In this document: positions 48,063-60,600 of the stretch, one piece after another
How positions within the stretch are numbered: the first letter of the stretch is position 1
How the letters are laid out: each line of letters begins with the position of its first letter
DNA from: Nemophila menziesii
Taxonomy: Eukaryota > Streptophyta > Magnoliopsida > Boraginales > Hydrophyllaceae
NCBI GenBank assembly: GCA_029959085.1
Contig: JARWIR010000043.1
Span: 3,348,001 to 3,412,000, forward strand
Direction of reading: 5' to 3'
DNA: 64,000 bases
Translations under genes and position numbers: made by a program
Notes under the pieces: model-generated
The model's input: only the letters and a program-made list of their open reading frames with translations
Database searches by the model: none
Told to the model about the DNA's origin: nothing

Positions 48063-49150
48063 CTCACACAGAAGACTTGTCTTGAGTAGTAACAGGATAA
48101 GTTGAAACAATAAGTAAACTAAATTATAAAGCTATGGTTAGGATGTTGAAAATTGTTTCTTGAATATGTTGAAACTCTAAACGCTTATTTTGAGTTTCTG
48201 GTATGACTTGTGTTAAATTTGAATTTATTATGATTTATGGGGGCATCGAATACTATGGATAGCCTAATTTTATGTTGTGGTATATATTGACTTCATTTAC
48301 TTTATGAGCTGTGACACATAATAATGGGGAGGTTTATTGTTTTCCATTATTGATTTTCTAGGTATTGCGATTGTAGTGTTTGTGACGAAATCATTAGAAA
48401 ATTTATTATGAGTCCACACTCACAGATTTCTGATTCTGTTTGGAAAAAGGCTGCAAAGTGGTCCTTAATAGTGTAACATGTTTCAAAAGGGCCCTTAGCT
48501 AGCCGTCCTAAAGTATGTGCTGGCTAAATGATGCCTCCCATTCATCTAGTAAATATGAAATCATAAAAATGGTACCTTTGCCAGACATGCAAAAAAAACA
48601 AACAATTCAATTTTCAATTTATTAGTCTAGTACTGTTTATTTTTTTCTTCAATCCGTGATCCTGATAGGCTTTTGTAAACGTGTTAAAAAGGTGTAGCGA
48701 AAGATTAAAGATTTCAAATAATTTTTTATCTCAATCACACACTTTAAACCCTTAACTAATAATGAGGAAGCATGAAAAGTGTGACAGCGTATACGGCGCA
48801 AGGCAAGGATTGGTGATGAGTGTCATCATATGATGATCTTCATCAATCTTGATATCATGCTTTTAAACTAAACAACTACTCTTGTTAAGTTAGCTTAGCG
48901 TTAAAGATGTTCTCATAAATAAATTATAAATTTCAAAGCACTTTATATAATATCAATTGATTATATTGTGACCAAATTTATATTTTTACATGAATTATAA
49001 GGCATTTTATAAATGAGTAAAAAGATTTATATTACACACAAAAAGGCATTATGGTAAATTTATTTTTTAAATATCTCATTAATTTCATTAACTGAAATTT
49101 CTAAACCAGTACATACAAGCTCTCTCAAATCACACACAATAATACATATA
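48063..49150. other. 3' flank of the CCCH gene, otherwise no feature seen
   Basis: Presumed 3' UTR and AT-rich intergenic DNA. No second gene was recognised. Confidence 0.45.
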
Positions 49151-49159
49151 CACACATTG

Positions 49160-49500
49160 GAGAATTTAAAAGTTTAGTTCAAAGGAGGATAATTTTAACT
49201 TAAAACTATACACAAAATTATTTTTATGGAGATTTGAACATAACTTACTCAACTACTTAGCGTAAAAATTTACTACTAGATTTACAGAACTATTTATTTG
49301 TTGAGAGAAGGCGGGGATAATTTTAATTTAGAACTATGAAAAAGTCGTTTTCACCGAGATTTGAACTTAGATTGCTCATCAGCTAACAATAAAAATTTAC
49401 TACTAAGCCTACAATATTTTTTTTTTTTTTTGCTTTTACCGAGATTTGAACTTAGATTGCTCAATAACAAAAATCTACTATTGACCTCCAATACTATTTA
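49160..49500. repeat. Degenerate direct repeats
   Basis: Three copies of a unit with GAGATTTGAACTTAGATTGCTCA followed at a distance by AAAAATTTACTACT, starting near 49225, 49348 and 49440. Spacing varies; no coding role is seen. Confidence 0.6.
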
Positions 49501-49649
49501 CTTGTTTTGAACACTAAATATTACTTAATATTCAAGGTGACTTTATTTTTTTGAAAAGAATTACACAACATTGTCAAAAATCTCGGAATCTAGGTGGGCT
49601 TAAGCCTCTCGAGATTCCTCATAAGTCTGTCACTGTACACACACATAGA

Positions 49650-50281
49650 CAGGGGCGGATGTAGGGGTGGGCTGAGGTGGGCTGCAGCCCACCCCAACTT
49701 ACCCAGCCCACTATAATTTAACCTACTTTTTTTTTAAAAATATATAAAAATATAACGAAAAAAACTTATAGCATAAAATTAGCCCTCCCTAACTTAAAAT
49801 TTAGAGATTAATTCTATCAAATAATAAAATTTATTAACGAAATTGGAACGTAAATACCATTAAATATTCAATCTTTTGGTTCGTTTTAATTTTTTTTTTC
49901 ATATATTTTTTTGTAATTAACTCTTAAATGTTTAAAAAAATTTCATTTGGGCCCCCTAAATTTTAAAATTTATTTTATTAAACTTTAAATGATTTTATTT
50001 ATAGGATTTTTTGTTTTGTACAACAAAATGTATGTTATTTTGAATAAAAAAAAGAAATTTTTCGAATGATTAATTTAAAAAAAATAATATTCAGACTTAT
50101 ATTGCAATCTTTACACAATATAGGGATTTATAGTGCATTTTAGCATTATATAAGGATCTATCTAACAATTTTTGCATAATATGCAGACTTATCGTGCAAA
50201 TACGGCAAAATAATTTTTTTCGGGGCGTTGCCCCCGAACCCCCTTAGCCCCCCCTAACAAAAAATCCTGGCTCCGCCCCTG
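49650..50281 (+). mobile_element. hAT-type MITE, 8-bp TSD CACATAGA
   Basis: 632 bp. The ends CAGGGGCGGATG / CTCCGCCCCTG are inverted repeats of the hAT type, extended inward by GGGGTGGGCTG-like G-rich sequence at left and CCCCC-rich sequence at right. CACATAGA occurs at 49642-49649 and 50282-50289, a perfect 8-bp TSD. The interior is AT-rich and non-coding. Confidence 0.93.
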
Positions 50282-50289
50282 CACATAGA

Positions 50290-52050
50290 TATGTATCATG
50301 ACACAACACTACCATCCATTGCAACACAACAATGTTGAGCTTTGTGGTTGGTTAATGTCGTAAAATTATGCTTCATCAATGAAGATAGTCAAGCTGGTGG
50401 CGTGGATTTCGTCTGTGGCGAGCTCCTGCTAGTGGCGTTCAAAACATGATCGTGAAGATTGGGCAGATTCATGTCAGTTCGAACTTCGAAGAATCCTTTG
50501 CGTTGTCCATGGTAGAGCAGAGCCGCTCACGTGCTCCGTTAATGGTAGATCAAAACATTTTGTTTTGTAGATGTGAGATATTTACATAATGCTTTTTATT
50601 TGAGTAATTCTTTATTTTTTTGTAAAATGTTATGATAATGTAATTAATTCTTTATTATTTCTGTGCTTAGTGCAATATGACTCTACTTAGTGTTACAAAT
50701 GAAATGTTAAAAAATGACTTTTTCAATGTTAAATTGTGCTAGTGTAACCACTGAAGACGCTTAGTGTCGCCATACATGGTGCTTATAATGATTCTCATTG
50801 TTTTTCACTCGTCAATTGTGGATTGTCTTATATCTGAGAATATTTTGGGTCTTTTTCACATCAAGGTCCTTGTAAAATTATATAATGTTGGTAAATCTTA
50901 GAGCAATAAAAATTTGTTCCAAGAACCTTTGAACCGAAAACCCATATAAAGGGCTTTCAACAAATATGACGTTTAATGTTGGATATCTCATGATATCCTA
51001 TTGTGCACTATTTATTATTGACATATGTTGGCATACTATCCTTGTGTTTTTGTTTGACAAATCCTAGCGTGTTTAACATGATAATTACACTTATATATAT
51101 ATATATATATATATAACTATACCTATAAGGATATATCCTTATGTGCAACATGTCTCTTGTCACTTATTGATTCACCGTTGGCATGATTCTTCTTGTTAGA
51201 TATGCATTCACATGAGTTGATCATTGCATAAGATATATCTCGTTATATGTATTACTTTTTTTTAATGATCAACTATAAACTTGCTAGTATACTATTCAAA
51301 ATTATTTCATATGTTACAAGACATAACATTCAAGCATGTTTCACTTGTTTAAATGTGCATTCATTCATCTTGAGTATATGAGTATTATTTATGCAATATC
51401 TTGTTATATATTATTTGTGTATAAAATATCGTAATGGTTATATATTTTCAAATTTAAAACACATCTCATGCTAGGAGTTAGGTACCTAAACATGAGCATC
51501 CATCACTACCTAATACACTACTTGTCATATTTAGGCACAAATATGAGTTGAATGCTTCTTACGATATATCCTTTTATGTGAAATGATTTAGATCATGTGT
51601 TCAACTACAAAAATATATATATATATATATATATATTCTCATTTATAATACATCACATGTTAGAAGTACAAACATCCTAAGTATCATTTCATATGTATCA
51701 TAAGCATTCACATAGATTGAATACTTTTTAGAGTATAATTTTTTATATGTACTGAATTTGATAAAATGTTTAACTACATACTTGTTCAGAGTATCATTTA
51801 AAACATATACATACTAGGATCTAAAGCATATAAATCTCACTATTATGGTTTAAACATGCATTTAAATCGTATTTGTCTTGCACATGTTTTAGACTATATC
51901 TCTCAATACTATTTGCCAAAGTGATGGACTATAAAGTTATCGTGTTGCTCATTTAGAAAATATCCTATGTTATAGCCTATAGTATCCAAACATCTTTACT
52001 TATTCTAAAACTTGTTTTTCTCACTAGCATATAGATTTTCAATTTTTGGT
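50290..52050. other. Intergenic DNA, two short (TA)n runs
   Basis: TA runs occur at about 51091-51115 and 51607-51635. A GC-richer stretch at 50340-50560 does not hold an ORF I recognise. Confidence 0.45.
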
Positions 52051-53235
52051 CATAACTTATAATGTATTGTGTTTTGAAGATGACATCAACTAACTATTTC
52101 CTTAGAATTGTATTTCAAACAAAACTCATGAAGAAGGTTTTGGTATTTGAGTAAAAATTTAAAAATAAGCAAAAGAGTAAAAAATGAGACCCCACATTTT
52201 GCATGATCTAGAACCCCGACATGAATTGGGTACCTGAAATGAAGCCAACACCAAAATCCCTTTTTTCAAAGTATCCGTTGGAATTAAATGTTGGAGTTTA
52301 ACGAGAATAAAGTATAAAGTTTCCAAATTGTTTACCCGCCCATGTTGAAACCGGGTACCCGATGTCATGCTAGACAAAATTCTCAATCGATCATTAGGGA
52401 TTTTTTGCCTATAACTATTGATCCATTTGAGAAAAGAATTTATACTTTCTTCTCCACTATCTTTGTTTTTTAGAACAAATTAAGAGATTAATCAAATCCA
52501 AAATCAAGTCATTTTTTGCCATCTAAGCTTGATAGAGACCCTCACTTTTGTATCAAATCAAGAAAGAGTTCATAAAGACCATCCATTTATAATATGCTTA
52601 TCAAGGAGTTAATCTACAAGTTGCATGTTAAAACCAACTCAAGAAAACGTCAATCACGCTTCATATTCAGATCTACTCATGAAGGAATTCAAGAATATAA
52701 TTATATTATTTGTTCATTAAGGATTGGTTGTTCTTGTTGTAGTATTCTAATCAAACGCTAAGGGGTTTACACTTTTTATATATTAGAGAATAGTAGGTTT
52801 AAAGGTTGAGACCAAGCCTCGTAAAAATCTCACTCGGGTTGTGACTTAGCCAGTAAAAGTCTCAGAAGATAGTTGTGGTTGAGTCCCGATAAATCATATT
52901 GTAATGGTTTTGTTTCACCTTTAAGAAAGTGAGAAGTTTAGTGGATGGGTTTAATATCCTAATGTTTTACACCTTAGGTGGCCTACTAGGCCTTCGAGAA
53001 TGCGAACTACCCTAAATGGATTATGTACTCTCTAACTCTTACTCTTTACATTTTGTTTTATATGCATGCGTAGACTAAATTATTTTATCATAATCTTCCC
53101 TCTTGCATGATCTTTTAGAAATTTTGTAAACAGACTTAAGAATAGCTTCTTCCAACTAAAATTTGTATTTTTTTTTCAATTAGACATAATTAGACTAGTC
53201 TCCTATATTCACCCCCTCTCCCGGGACCTAATATC
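52050..53235 (+). repeat. Degraded Copia-type LTR
   Basis: The end TATTCACCCCCTCTCCCGGG followed by ACCTAATATCACA resembles the end of the LTR at 24466-25528, and TTCACCTTTAAGAAAGTGAG and GGCCTTCGAGAATGCGAAC match TCTCACCTTTAAGAGATTGG and GGCCTTTGGGAGTGTGAAC there in the same order. A TATA-like CCTATAAC lies near 52411. The left end is not defined. Confidence 0.5.
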
Positions 53236-53650
53236 ACACGACATTTAAAGACAAAAATGTGTCCGACGTGATCCATTAGGTTTGTGCCCAAGGGAATAAT
53301 TAAGTATATGTGTTAAGTACAAATTGAACTTTAAGTACATAGACTTGGATGATAATTGCAAATTTTACTCTTGTGGGTTACAAAGATCCTTAGATTTAGA
53401 AGATTATTTATAGGAGGTACAACCAATTCTGGAATTTAAGTATTTTCATGAGAAATCATTACACCATCTAATGGAAGATAAGCAAAAATCCCATACTAGA
53501 GATAATGATCTCTCTTTCAATCCTATATATTATTATTATTTGACCCAGTTTACCTTGAGAGGTTAGTATATTTTGAGATACTAAAGTTTATAAAAGATGC
53601 TTTATTTAAAAAAAATGGAAACCGAATGGACTTCATGAGACATTTTTTGT
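53236..53650. other. Intergenic, no feature seen
   Basis: AT-rich sequence with no recognisable gene or repeat. Confidence 0.4.
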
Positions 53651-53654
53651 CAAG

Positions 53655-53850
53655 CATAACTAGTACTGCTACGAGACGTTTGGCGCAATTGGGGTCGCTA
53701 GAGATATTGAAATCAGTCGCTAGATGTTTCAGGGACCATTAGTGGTCCCTAAATCTTAGTCGCTAGAGCATGGTCATCAGAAGTATACTCTAGCTACCAA
53801 CCTTCGTCTCTCTCGACCACTATCCTCTAGCGACCACTATTCAGGAGATT
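53655..53850. repeat. TCGCTAGA subterminal-type repeats (possible CACTA remnant)
   Basis: GTCGCTAGA occurs three times in direct and CTCTAGCGACC once in inverted orientation around a near-palindrome AGGGACCATTAGTGGTCCCT. Such repeats are found in En/Spm CACTA elements. No TIR or TSD is seen. Confidence 0.35.
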
Positions 53851-53879
53851 ACTTGCGAGTTCTGTCGTTATATTCTCAC

Positions 53880-54195
53880 ATCTTCTCCTTAGTTAATTCG
53901 TGTTCTAGTCTTTAGTTAATTATTAATCTTAGTTTAATTTATTCTTAATGCATCTTAGTCATTGATCACGAAACCAAAACAAAAATTTATCTCTACAGTT
54001 TAGTTTAGCAACTCATTCTAGTACATTTTACAAGAACACAAATCAAGAATTAACCTTCGTAATCCTTGTGGAGACGATATAATTTACATACTTACTTTTA
54101 TTACATGTCAACGATTTGTACACTTGCGGTTAGTTAGCTCTCTCGAGGTTTGAATTAGTTAGGTTATTTTATCACACCTTGGGAGACGACATGGA
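53880..54195 (+). repeat. 3' end of an Athila/Tat-like LTR, truncated
   Basis: Ends ATCACACCTTGGGAGACGACA after TGTACACTTGCGGT, a 3' end like those of the gypsy LTRs elsewhere in the window. The 5' part is missing and no internal region follows. Confidence 0.5.
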
Positions 54196-55100
54196 TAAGA
54201 TGATCCTCTAATCTTATAATTCCCTTTTTTTAGTAAAGAAGAACGTTTTATTGATAACAACTTCACGTATTACTTATTCTACGTCTAAATTATAAACGAA
54301 AAAACATGACTTTAACCTAAGGATACTTATCAAATAAACGACTTTCCTCTATCTTAATTCAATCAATAGGTTGCATGAAAATCGTGGATAAGACATTTAT
54401 GACCAATATGTAAAATTTTAATCTTGAATATTCATCGCTTTTCAAGACATGTAATACCATAAATCATCATATCCATAAGTATGGGTTTGGATCCCGGAAA
54501 AACCAAAACTTAGAAAGATAATTAAAAACAATATTTCCTAAAAATAAAGCTATCAAAATTTGTGAAACCTTGTTGAAACTCCATAGTTATTTTTTTTGTC
54601 AAAAAACTTCATAGTTACAATAGTAGGTTCAAACCCAACTCCCACAACCACAACTCTTGTAAATTCGCAATTCACATGTTTCGATTTTATCTTTTCTACC
54701 AATCCTATCATACACTATTAAAAAAAATTAAAATGCAGAAACCCATAATTAAATGGGTGGAATACCCATTAAATCACCGACCATGGCCAGTCTAAGATTG
54801 ATTGATCAATTAAATAATGAAAAAACATTAAATAAAGAAAAAATTAATTAAAAAACAAGAAAAATAATTACTATAATGAAATAAGCAAAATGGAGTAAAC
54901 GGAGGGCCGATATTTGAGCGTCTGTTACATATACGATTTAATTGTTTTCCCGTTTAGGGACCGGGATAATAGTATAGGTAGTGGTCAAATCATATTTTAA
55001 AAGAATAAAATAAAAAAATAAGCAGCAAATTTGCAAAAGTTTTTATAAGTAAAATAAAAGAAAGGAAAGAAAGAAAAAGTGACGATGAAACTATAGAGAG
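54196..55100. other. Intergenic AT-rich DNA, no feature seen
   Basis: No recognisable gene or repeat up to the LINE insertion. Confidence 0.4.
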
Positions 55101-55116
55101 AGAACCCTAATTATTC

Positions 55117-56063
55117 AAAAGAAAAAATGCATTCAAAATGTAACATGTGAATGGTGTGAAAATGGCGAAGAATCGATTGAACATTTATTCCTACAATGTC
55201 CATTTAGCGCAGCTGTTTGGGCGGAATCACCCCTTCAATTAAAGATAAATGTAGAGGAGAAATGGTCATTTAGGGATTGGTTTACTACTACTATTGAAGA
55301 GTACTCGTCAAACCGTTGGGATAAAAAAGAATTGGCAAGCACAATGATAGCGGTACTTTGGAGCATCTGGAAGGCACAAATGAAAGGCTATCATGAACTC
55401 AAGAAATGGAATGTCCATGAAATAATAGATAACTCAAAGCGCATTATTGGAAAATTGTTTTTATGTAACCAAAAATCAAAAAACTCGTTCACAACCACGA
55501 GAGGCGAACAAGAATCTTCATCATCTAATATAAATAAAATGAATAATAACAATCTTACTCCAGCTGATTTTAGTTGGTTCAATGATGCATCGTTCACAAG
55601 CGCAAGTGAACTCGCAGGTATAGCGTCGATTGGTTTCAACAAAGAAGGAAAAATTGGTCATACAATAGGAATAAGGAAAGCAATAAGAAGTGCAAAGGAA
55701 GGCGAAATTCGGGTACTAATACAAGCAATGAAATATTCGGAAGAACACAATTATAAAAAAGTTAATTTTTACACGGACAATTTGGAATCAGTATAAGAAA
55801 TATTCAAAATAAGGAAAACAGATTGGAGATATCAACCTCTAATTGAAGTTATTTGGAATTGGATAAAATAATTTCCGGAATGGAGAATAAATCACATCAC
55901 AAGGGATCACAATAAGCTGGCCGACAGAGCTTCAAAGCAGATTAGGAAAAAAGGAGTCTTAGATCAAATGAATTTAGAATTTACCAAAAGTAGCATAGAT
56001 CCATTTTATTTGTATTATAAATGTAATAACTAATTTGCTTTTCAATGGAAAAAAAAAGAAAAA
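55117..56063 (+). mobile_element. 5'-truncated LINE insertion with 16-bp TSD
   Basis: 947 bp ending in an A-rich tail (AAAAAAAAAGAAAAA) and flanked by AGAACCCTAATTATTC (55101-55116) and AGAACCCTAATAATTC (56064-56079), one mismatch. This is the expected product of target-primed reverse transcription of an L1-type element. It keeps only the end of ORF2. Confidence 0.9.
55140..56030 (+). pseudogene. LINE ORF2 C-terminus: zf-RVT end and RNase H
   Basis: Starts inside the zf-RVT domain (CEWCGENGEESIEHLFLQC, a C-X2-C...H-X4-C zinc-binding pattern), then an ATMIAVLWSIWKAQ block, then a plant-type RNase H: FNDASF (first catalytic Asp), GEIRVLIQAM (Glu), FYTDNLESV (second Asp), and ITRDHNKLAD (His/Asp region). 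The frame from 55332 runs to a stop at about 55796 in FYTDNLESV; the rest continues in the same frame after the stop with one further stop near 55868. The catalytic residues are kept, but the protein is truncated at both domains and cannot retrotranspose. Confidence 0.85.
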
Positions 56064-56079
56064 AGAACCCTAATAATTC

Positions 56080-56382
56080 TCTATCTTATAATTCAATTTG
56101 TTTTTTTACAACTTCATAGCAATTTCATCTACAGCTAACATGTCTCTATCTAGGATGACATACATATTATGTAGTCCAACTACTATTTAATAGTTTCGAA
56201 CAAAAAAAAACAAAACTATTTGATAGTTGATTTTATGGATCTTGGCCAGGGACCATTCATTGACCTTCCAATGTGAACATATAGACTTAATAATATTCCA
56301 AATTATGTACTTAATTTAGAAAGAAATTGAGAACTAGCGTAGCATGAAAATTAGAAAATTAGAAAAAGAATTACTTACATTT
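56080..56382. other. Intergenic, no feature seen
   Basis: AT-rich DNA between the LINE and the SINE. Confidence 0.4.
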
Positions 56383-56394
56383 AAACGAGCATTT

Positions 56395-56509
56395 TTTTTT
56401 GTTACATAGGAGAGCCACTTTGAATTCGGAGTAATTGACTCGGTTCGAACCTGCACCACTAGATTGGTAGACCAAGGTCCTGGCCAGTGAGCTAATCCCA
56501 TCTGGTTAA
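56395..56509 (-). mobile_element. Short tRNA-type SINE with 12-bp TSD
   Basis: About 115 bp. On the minus strand it holds a box A-like GGGATTAGCTCACTGGCC and a box B GGTTCGAACC about 35 bp downstream, and ends in an A-run (plus-strand TTTTTTTTTT at its left). AAACGAGCATTT occurs at 56383-56394 and 56510-56521, a perfect 12-bp TSD. Its body is not a functional tRNA: no cloverleaf is recognisable. Confidence 0.85.
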
Positions 56510-56521
56510 AAACGAGCATTT

Positions 56522-56954
56522 ATGATTTCTCTAGAACATGAGAACATTTAGAAAGGTAAGTTCAAGAATTATATCCGAAATTCAATTTTATAACCTTAAT
56601 GGTCCTAAACATGACAACTTATTATTAAGTTCCACTTTAATGATCTCTACACAAATTTGAATAATTTAAGATTCATCTTTCAAAAGTGTAGCTTTCACTT
56701 GCTATGATGATTACAAACACCAAGAATTGTTCGATAACAAAAAGTGACACCAAGGACTTTAAATTTATATACTAATTAAATCATGTCTCTCTACCCTTTA
56801 ATGTTGCATGGATTCATCTCATTTCTTCCTTCTCTATACACACAAACCATTAGGGAGAAAAATTAAAGTCACTGGAGAATCCAAATCCGAAAGAGCGATT
56901 AAGAGAGGACCCAAATTCCAGACGAGTTAATATATTGGAAGTCAAAAAAAAAAT
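56522..56954. other. Upstream region of the NPH3-family gene
   Basis: Presumed promoter and 5' UTR. A TTCTCTATACACAC stretch near 56832 and a purine-rich leader precede the start; no single TATA box can be assigned. Confidence 0.4.
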
Positions 56955-59900
56955 ATGGGAGTTGTTAATATTGGTGAACTGAAGACAAGCATATCAGGAA
57001 TGAGATCGTTTCGTCCCAATTCTACTAGTACAAGACATGCTACTGAACGGTATTATTAATATAAACTCTTATTCTTATTCAATATTCATGGTAGTGTATT
57101 TCTTATTTTAAAAGGGGTAAATTGCATTCTTGGTCCCTCTGTGTTATGTGTAATAGCCAAAATTACCACTAAAGACAATAGACAGCCAATACGCCACCAA
57201 ACTGAGGCACACATGGCTGGCAAATGAATGTCACGGCTTAAACTACATTAGAAACAAGAAAATAGATCATGAGACCGAAAGAATATATACAGAAAACTGG
57301 AAATTTAGAATTTTGTAGGGACCTTTTACCAAATGTCTGGCTGGCTAAGGTAATCTGTCTGTGTATCAATATCTCCATATCTAGTAGTAGCAGACAGCAT
57401 CAGGTGTCACATAAAACAAATAATCACAATTATTGTATTCAGCTTTTAATTCAATAAATTTAATTTAATAAATTAACGATTGTGACATAATCCTAAGACC
57501 GTTCATTTTCTTATTTAAATCTGTTTAAGCATCTCATTCAACATGTGTGGTGATGAATATATGTTTCGCATCTAACACACATAGGCCCTTAACTATGTAC
57601 GGAACAATTACTCAAGTTGTTGTCTGATTTGACAACTACTTATTCATAATCTCCGTATTAATCGATCAATCGTATATTATTAACAGTTTTAAAATGATTA
57701 TGATTACTGAATGTATAACAGTGTTCATACCGAATTTCCAGGCTAGAAACCTTAAAATCGTTTAATCTGGATACAAATATAGCCTTATCTCCAGAAGAAC
57801 TGTTTAATCTGTCCCACATATTGTTATTATTATAGAACAACTTAGTTTTCAATTGGGGCCATTTACATTGTCTTATTAAAGACGAAGACAAAATTAAAGT
57901 CCACAGTATTTGAGAATCTGACTTTTACTGTATGAACCCATGTTAGTATAACTCTGACAACTGCAAATCAAAACAACACGATTTGTTTCAACAATGTATG
58001 TGTTCAATATTTGAGCTTATCTCAGGTTATAGATAGTTTCAAATTTTTATGATTAAATTAAATTTTTATTTTTGCAGGCCAATATCCGATGTTTCGAGTG
58101 ATCTCGTGATTGAAGTTGGAACAGCAAGTTTTAAGCTTCATAAAGTAAGGATTTAAGTTTTAATGGAGTCTTAAAGACTTCATATTTCGGGATATATTTT
58201 GACTTTTGTGTCTTTATATTTCAGTTTCCCCTAGTCACGAGGAGCGGATTAATTAGAAAGCTGTTACTAGAAACACGAGATTCAAAACTCTCACGGTTAT
58301 ATCTCCCAGGTGTTCCTGGTGGATCAGAGGCCTTTGACCTTGCTGCGAAATTCTGTTATGGAGTCAACATTGAAATAACACTAACAAACATTGCTATGCT
58401 CAGATGTGCTGCTTATTTTTTGGAAATGACCGAAGAATTTTCTGAGAAAAGCCTTGAAACACGAACTGAATCATATCTAAAGGAGACCGTGTTTTCAAAT
58501 ATATTGAACTCGATATCTGTTCTTCATCGGTGCGAGAATCATTTACCAATAGCGGAAGAAATCAATCTTGTAAGCAGATTAATCAGTGCTATTGCAATTA
58601 ATGCCTCGAAAGAGCAACTAGCTTGCGGACTCTCGAAGCTGGGCCATGATTACCCGAGAGTTGAGCCCGAAACACCTCTAAGTTGGTGGGGGAAGTCACT
58701 CGCGGAGTTGAATCTCGATCTGTTCCAAAGGGTTGTGACCGCAGTTAAAACGAAGGGATTGAAACAGGAACTTATCATTAAAACTTTGATAAATTACGCG
58801 CAAAGTGCTTTACAGATAGCTAAAGGAAGTGTTTTAGACGTAGAATTGCAGAAGAAACAACGCGTAATCGTTGAAACTATCGTTAATTTACTCCCGAAGA
58901 AATCGAGGAAAAGTAGAATCCCGATGGGGTTTCTTTCGAGCTTGTTAAAATCCGCCATGGCAGCTTATGCAGATACTTCTTGCAAGTCTGATTTAGAAAT
59001 GAGGATGAGTCTGCAACTAGACAGGGCAAGTCTCGAAGATATACTAATACCTTCAAATTCACGGACAAACCAGAACCAGAACCATCATAGTTCACTGTAC
59101 GATACAGAATTAATCTTGAGGATTTTCTCGGTTTTCATGAATCTAGAAGAGGATGATGAAGATGATAATATAATTACCGACGAAAACGAAATGCTGTACA
59201 ATTTCGACAGCCCCGGGTCACAAAAACAGAGCTCAGTACTCAAAGTATCGAAATTACTCGATAGTTATCTCGCGGAAGTAGCGTTTGACTCAAACTTAGC
59301 ACCGTCAAAGTTCATCGCGCTAGCCGAGTTACTTCCCGATCATGCTCGTCTCGTTCATGATGGGTTGTACCGAGCTGTTGACATCTTTCTCAAGGTAAGC
59401 AATCTTTTTCGACTCAATTGTATAGATTCGCGTTGTTTTTAAAGATATTTTTTGAATAGGTTCACCCAAATATGAAGGAAAATGAGCGTTACCGAGTGTG
59501 CAAAGCGATAGATTGTCAGAAACTGAGTCAAGAAGCGTGTAGCCATGCAGCACAGAATGAGAGGCTACCGGTTCAAATGGCGGTGCAAGTGTTATATTTT
59601 GAGCAGATCAGACTGCGAAATGCTATGACTGGTGGACAAAATCAATTCTTCTTTGGTGCAATGAATGGTGGTGGAAGTGGTGCAGGAAGTGGATGTATTT
59701 CACCTAGAGATAATTATGCTTCAGTTAGAAGAGAGAACAAAGAATTGAAAATGGAAGTTGCGAGAATGAGAATGAGATTAACAGATTTGGAAAAAGATCA
59801 TGTCTCGATGAAACAAGAGCTTGTTAAATCATACCCTGGTAACACATTATTCAAGTCGTTCGCTAAAAAACTGAGCAAGCTTAATTCGCTGTTTCGAACA

Positions 59901-59987
59901 AAAGATATAAAGCCCGTGATTAGTGGTAAAGGTAATTCAGAAAGCCGGTCTTTCTTTCGTAGGAGAAGGTGCCACTCTATCGGATGA
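56955..59987 (+). CDS. BTB/POZ-NPH3 family protein (SR1IP1/At5g67385-like), 4 exons
   Basis: A likely substrate adaptor of a CUL3 ubiquitin ligase, 619 residues. Exons: 56955-57049, 58078-58144, 58225-59394, 59460-59987; introns are GT..AG with matching phases. The N-terminus MGVVNIGELKTSISGMRSF is typical of the subgroup. The BTB domain covers about residues 37-130 (SDLVIEVGTASFKLHKFPLV). The NPH3 domain starts near residue 206 (WWGKSLAELNLDLFQRVV) and includes LPDHARLVHDGLYRAVDIFLKVHP with the conserved Tyr, and ACSHAAQNERLPVQMAVQVL. A coiled coil follows at about residues 534-565 (RRENKELKMEVARMRMRL). It ends RRRRCHSIG. The residue before PISDVSS is Arg (CGG across the first splice) where relatives have Trp. 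A Gly-rich insert (MNGGGSGAGSG) precedes the coiled coil. Seems functional. Confidence 0.95.
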
Positions 59988-60185
59988 CCACGTGTTATTA
60001 TACAATCTTGTATAGGTTCCTTTCTGTAAGCTTCCATTGATTTTTTTTTTCTTGGTGTTTGTTATGGTGTATCAAGGAAATCTGCTTGTGTTTTTTCAGA
60101 CATTTTATCATATTTGTGTAAACATGAAAAGAGTTTCTAGTTATTACATGAAAAAAGATTTTTAGTTTTCCTCCTATTTATGTAA
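59988..60185 (+). other. 3' UTR/flank of the NPH3-family gene
   Basis: Short AT-rich stretch between the stop codon and the TSD of the next element. No clear AATAAA is seen, so the polyadenylation site is not defined. Confidence 0.5.
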
Positions 60186-60495
60186 TTTATTTATGGGTGA
60201 ATTACCCAAGGAGTCTTGGGGACCATCTTATAGCCATATAGGAACCAAGTGGATTCTCTGTTCTACTTAGAGGCCTCAAAATTGACAAATACCTTTACTA
60301 CCCTTATAGTGTATATAAGACAAAAAAATAGATTCTTCTCTCTCCTCCATTATTATTACTCTCTCCTTCATTACCATTAATCTCTCTCCTCCTTTATTAA
60401 GTTTTCTCTCTCCTCTGTCATTAACTATTAATAATTCCAGCTCCGACCTCCGGCCACCGACCACCGCCTACCACCACCGACCACCGCCGGATAAA

Positions 60496-60600
60496 GTACT
60501 GAGCATGGGAAAAGTACTGAGCATAAAGTACTGAGCATGGAAAAGTACTGAGCATAAAGTACTGAGCGTGAAAAAAGTACTGAGCATAAAGTACTGAGTA
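60496..60600. repeat. GAGCAT short tandem repeats in element B
   Basis: About seven copies of AAAGTACTGAGCAT, spaced by A-runs or ATAAAG, sharing the GAGCAT/GAGTAT motif of elements A and the 17.2-19 kb element. Confidence 0.85.

Noticed and set aside
56395..56509. Functional tRNA gene
   Set aside because: Box A and B-like motifs are present but no cloverleaf or anticodon arm is seen, and it has an A-tail and TSD, so it is a SINE.
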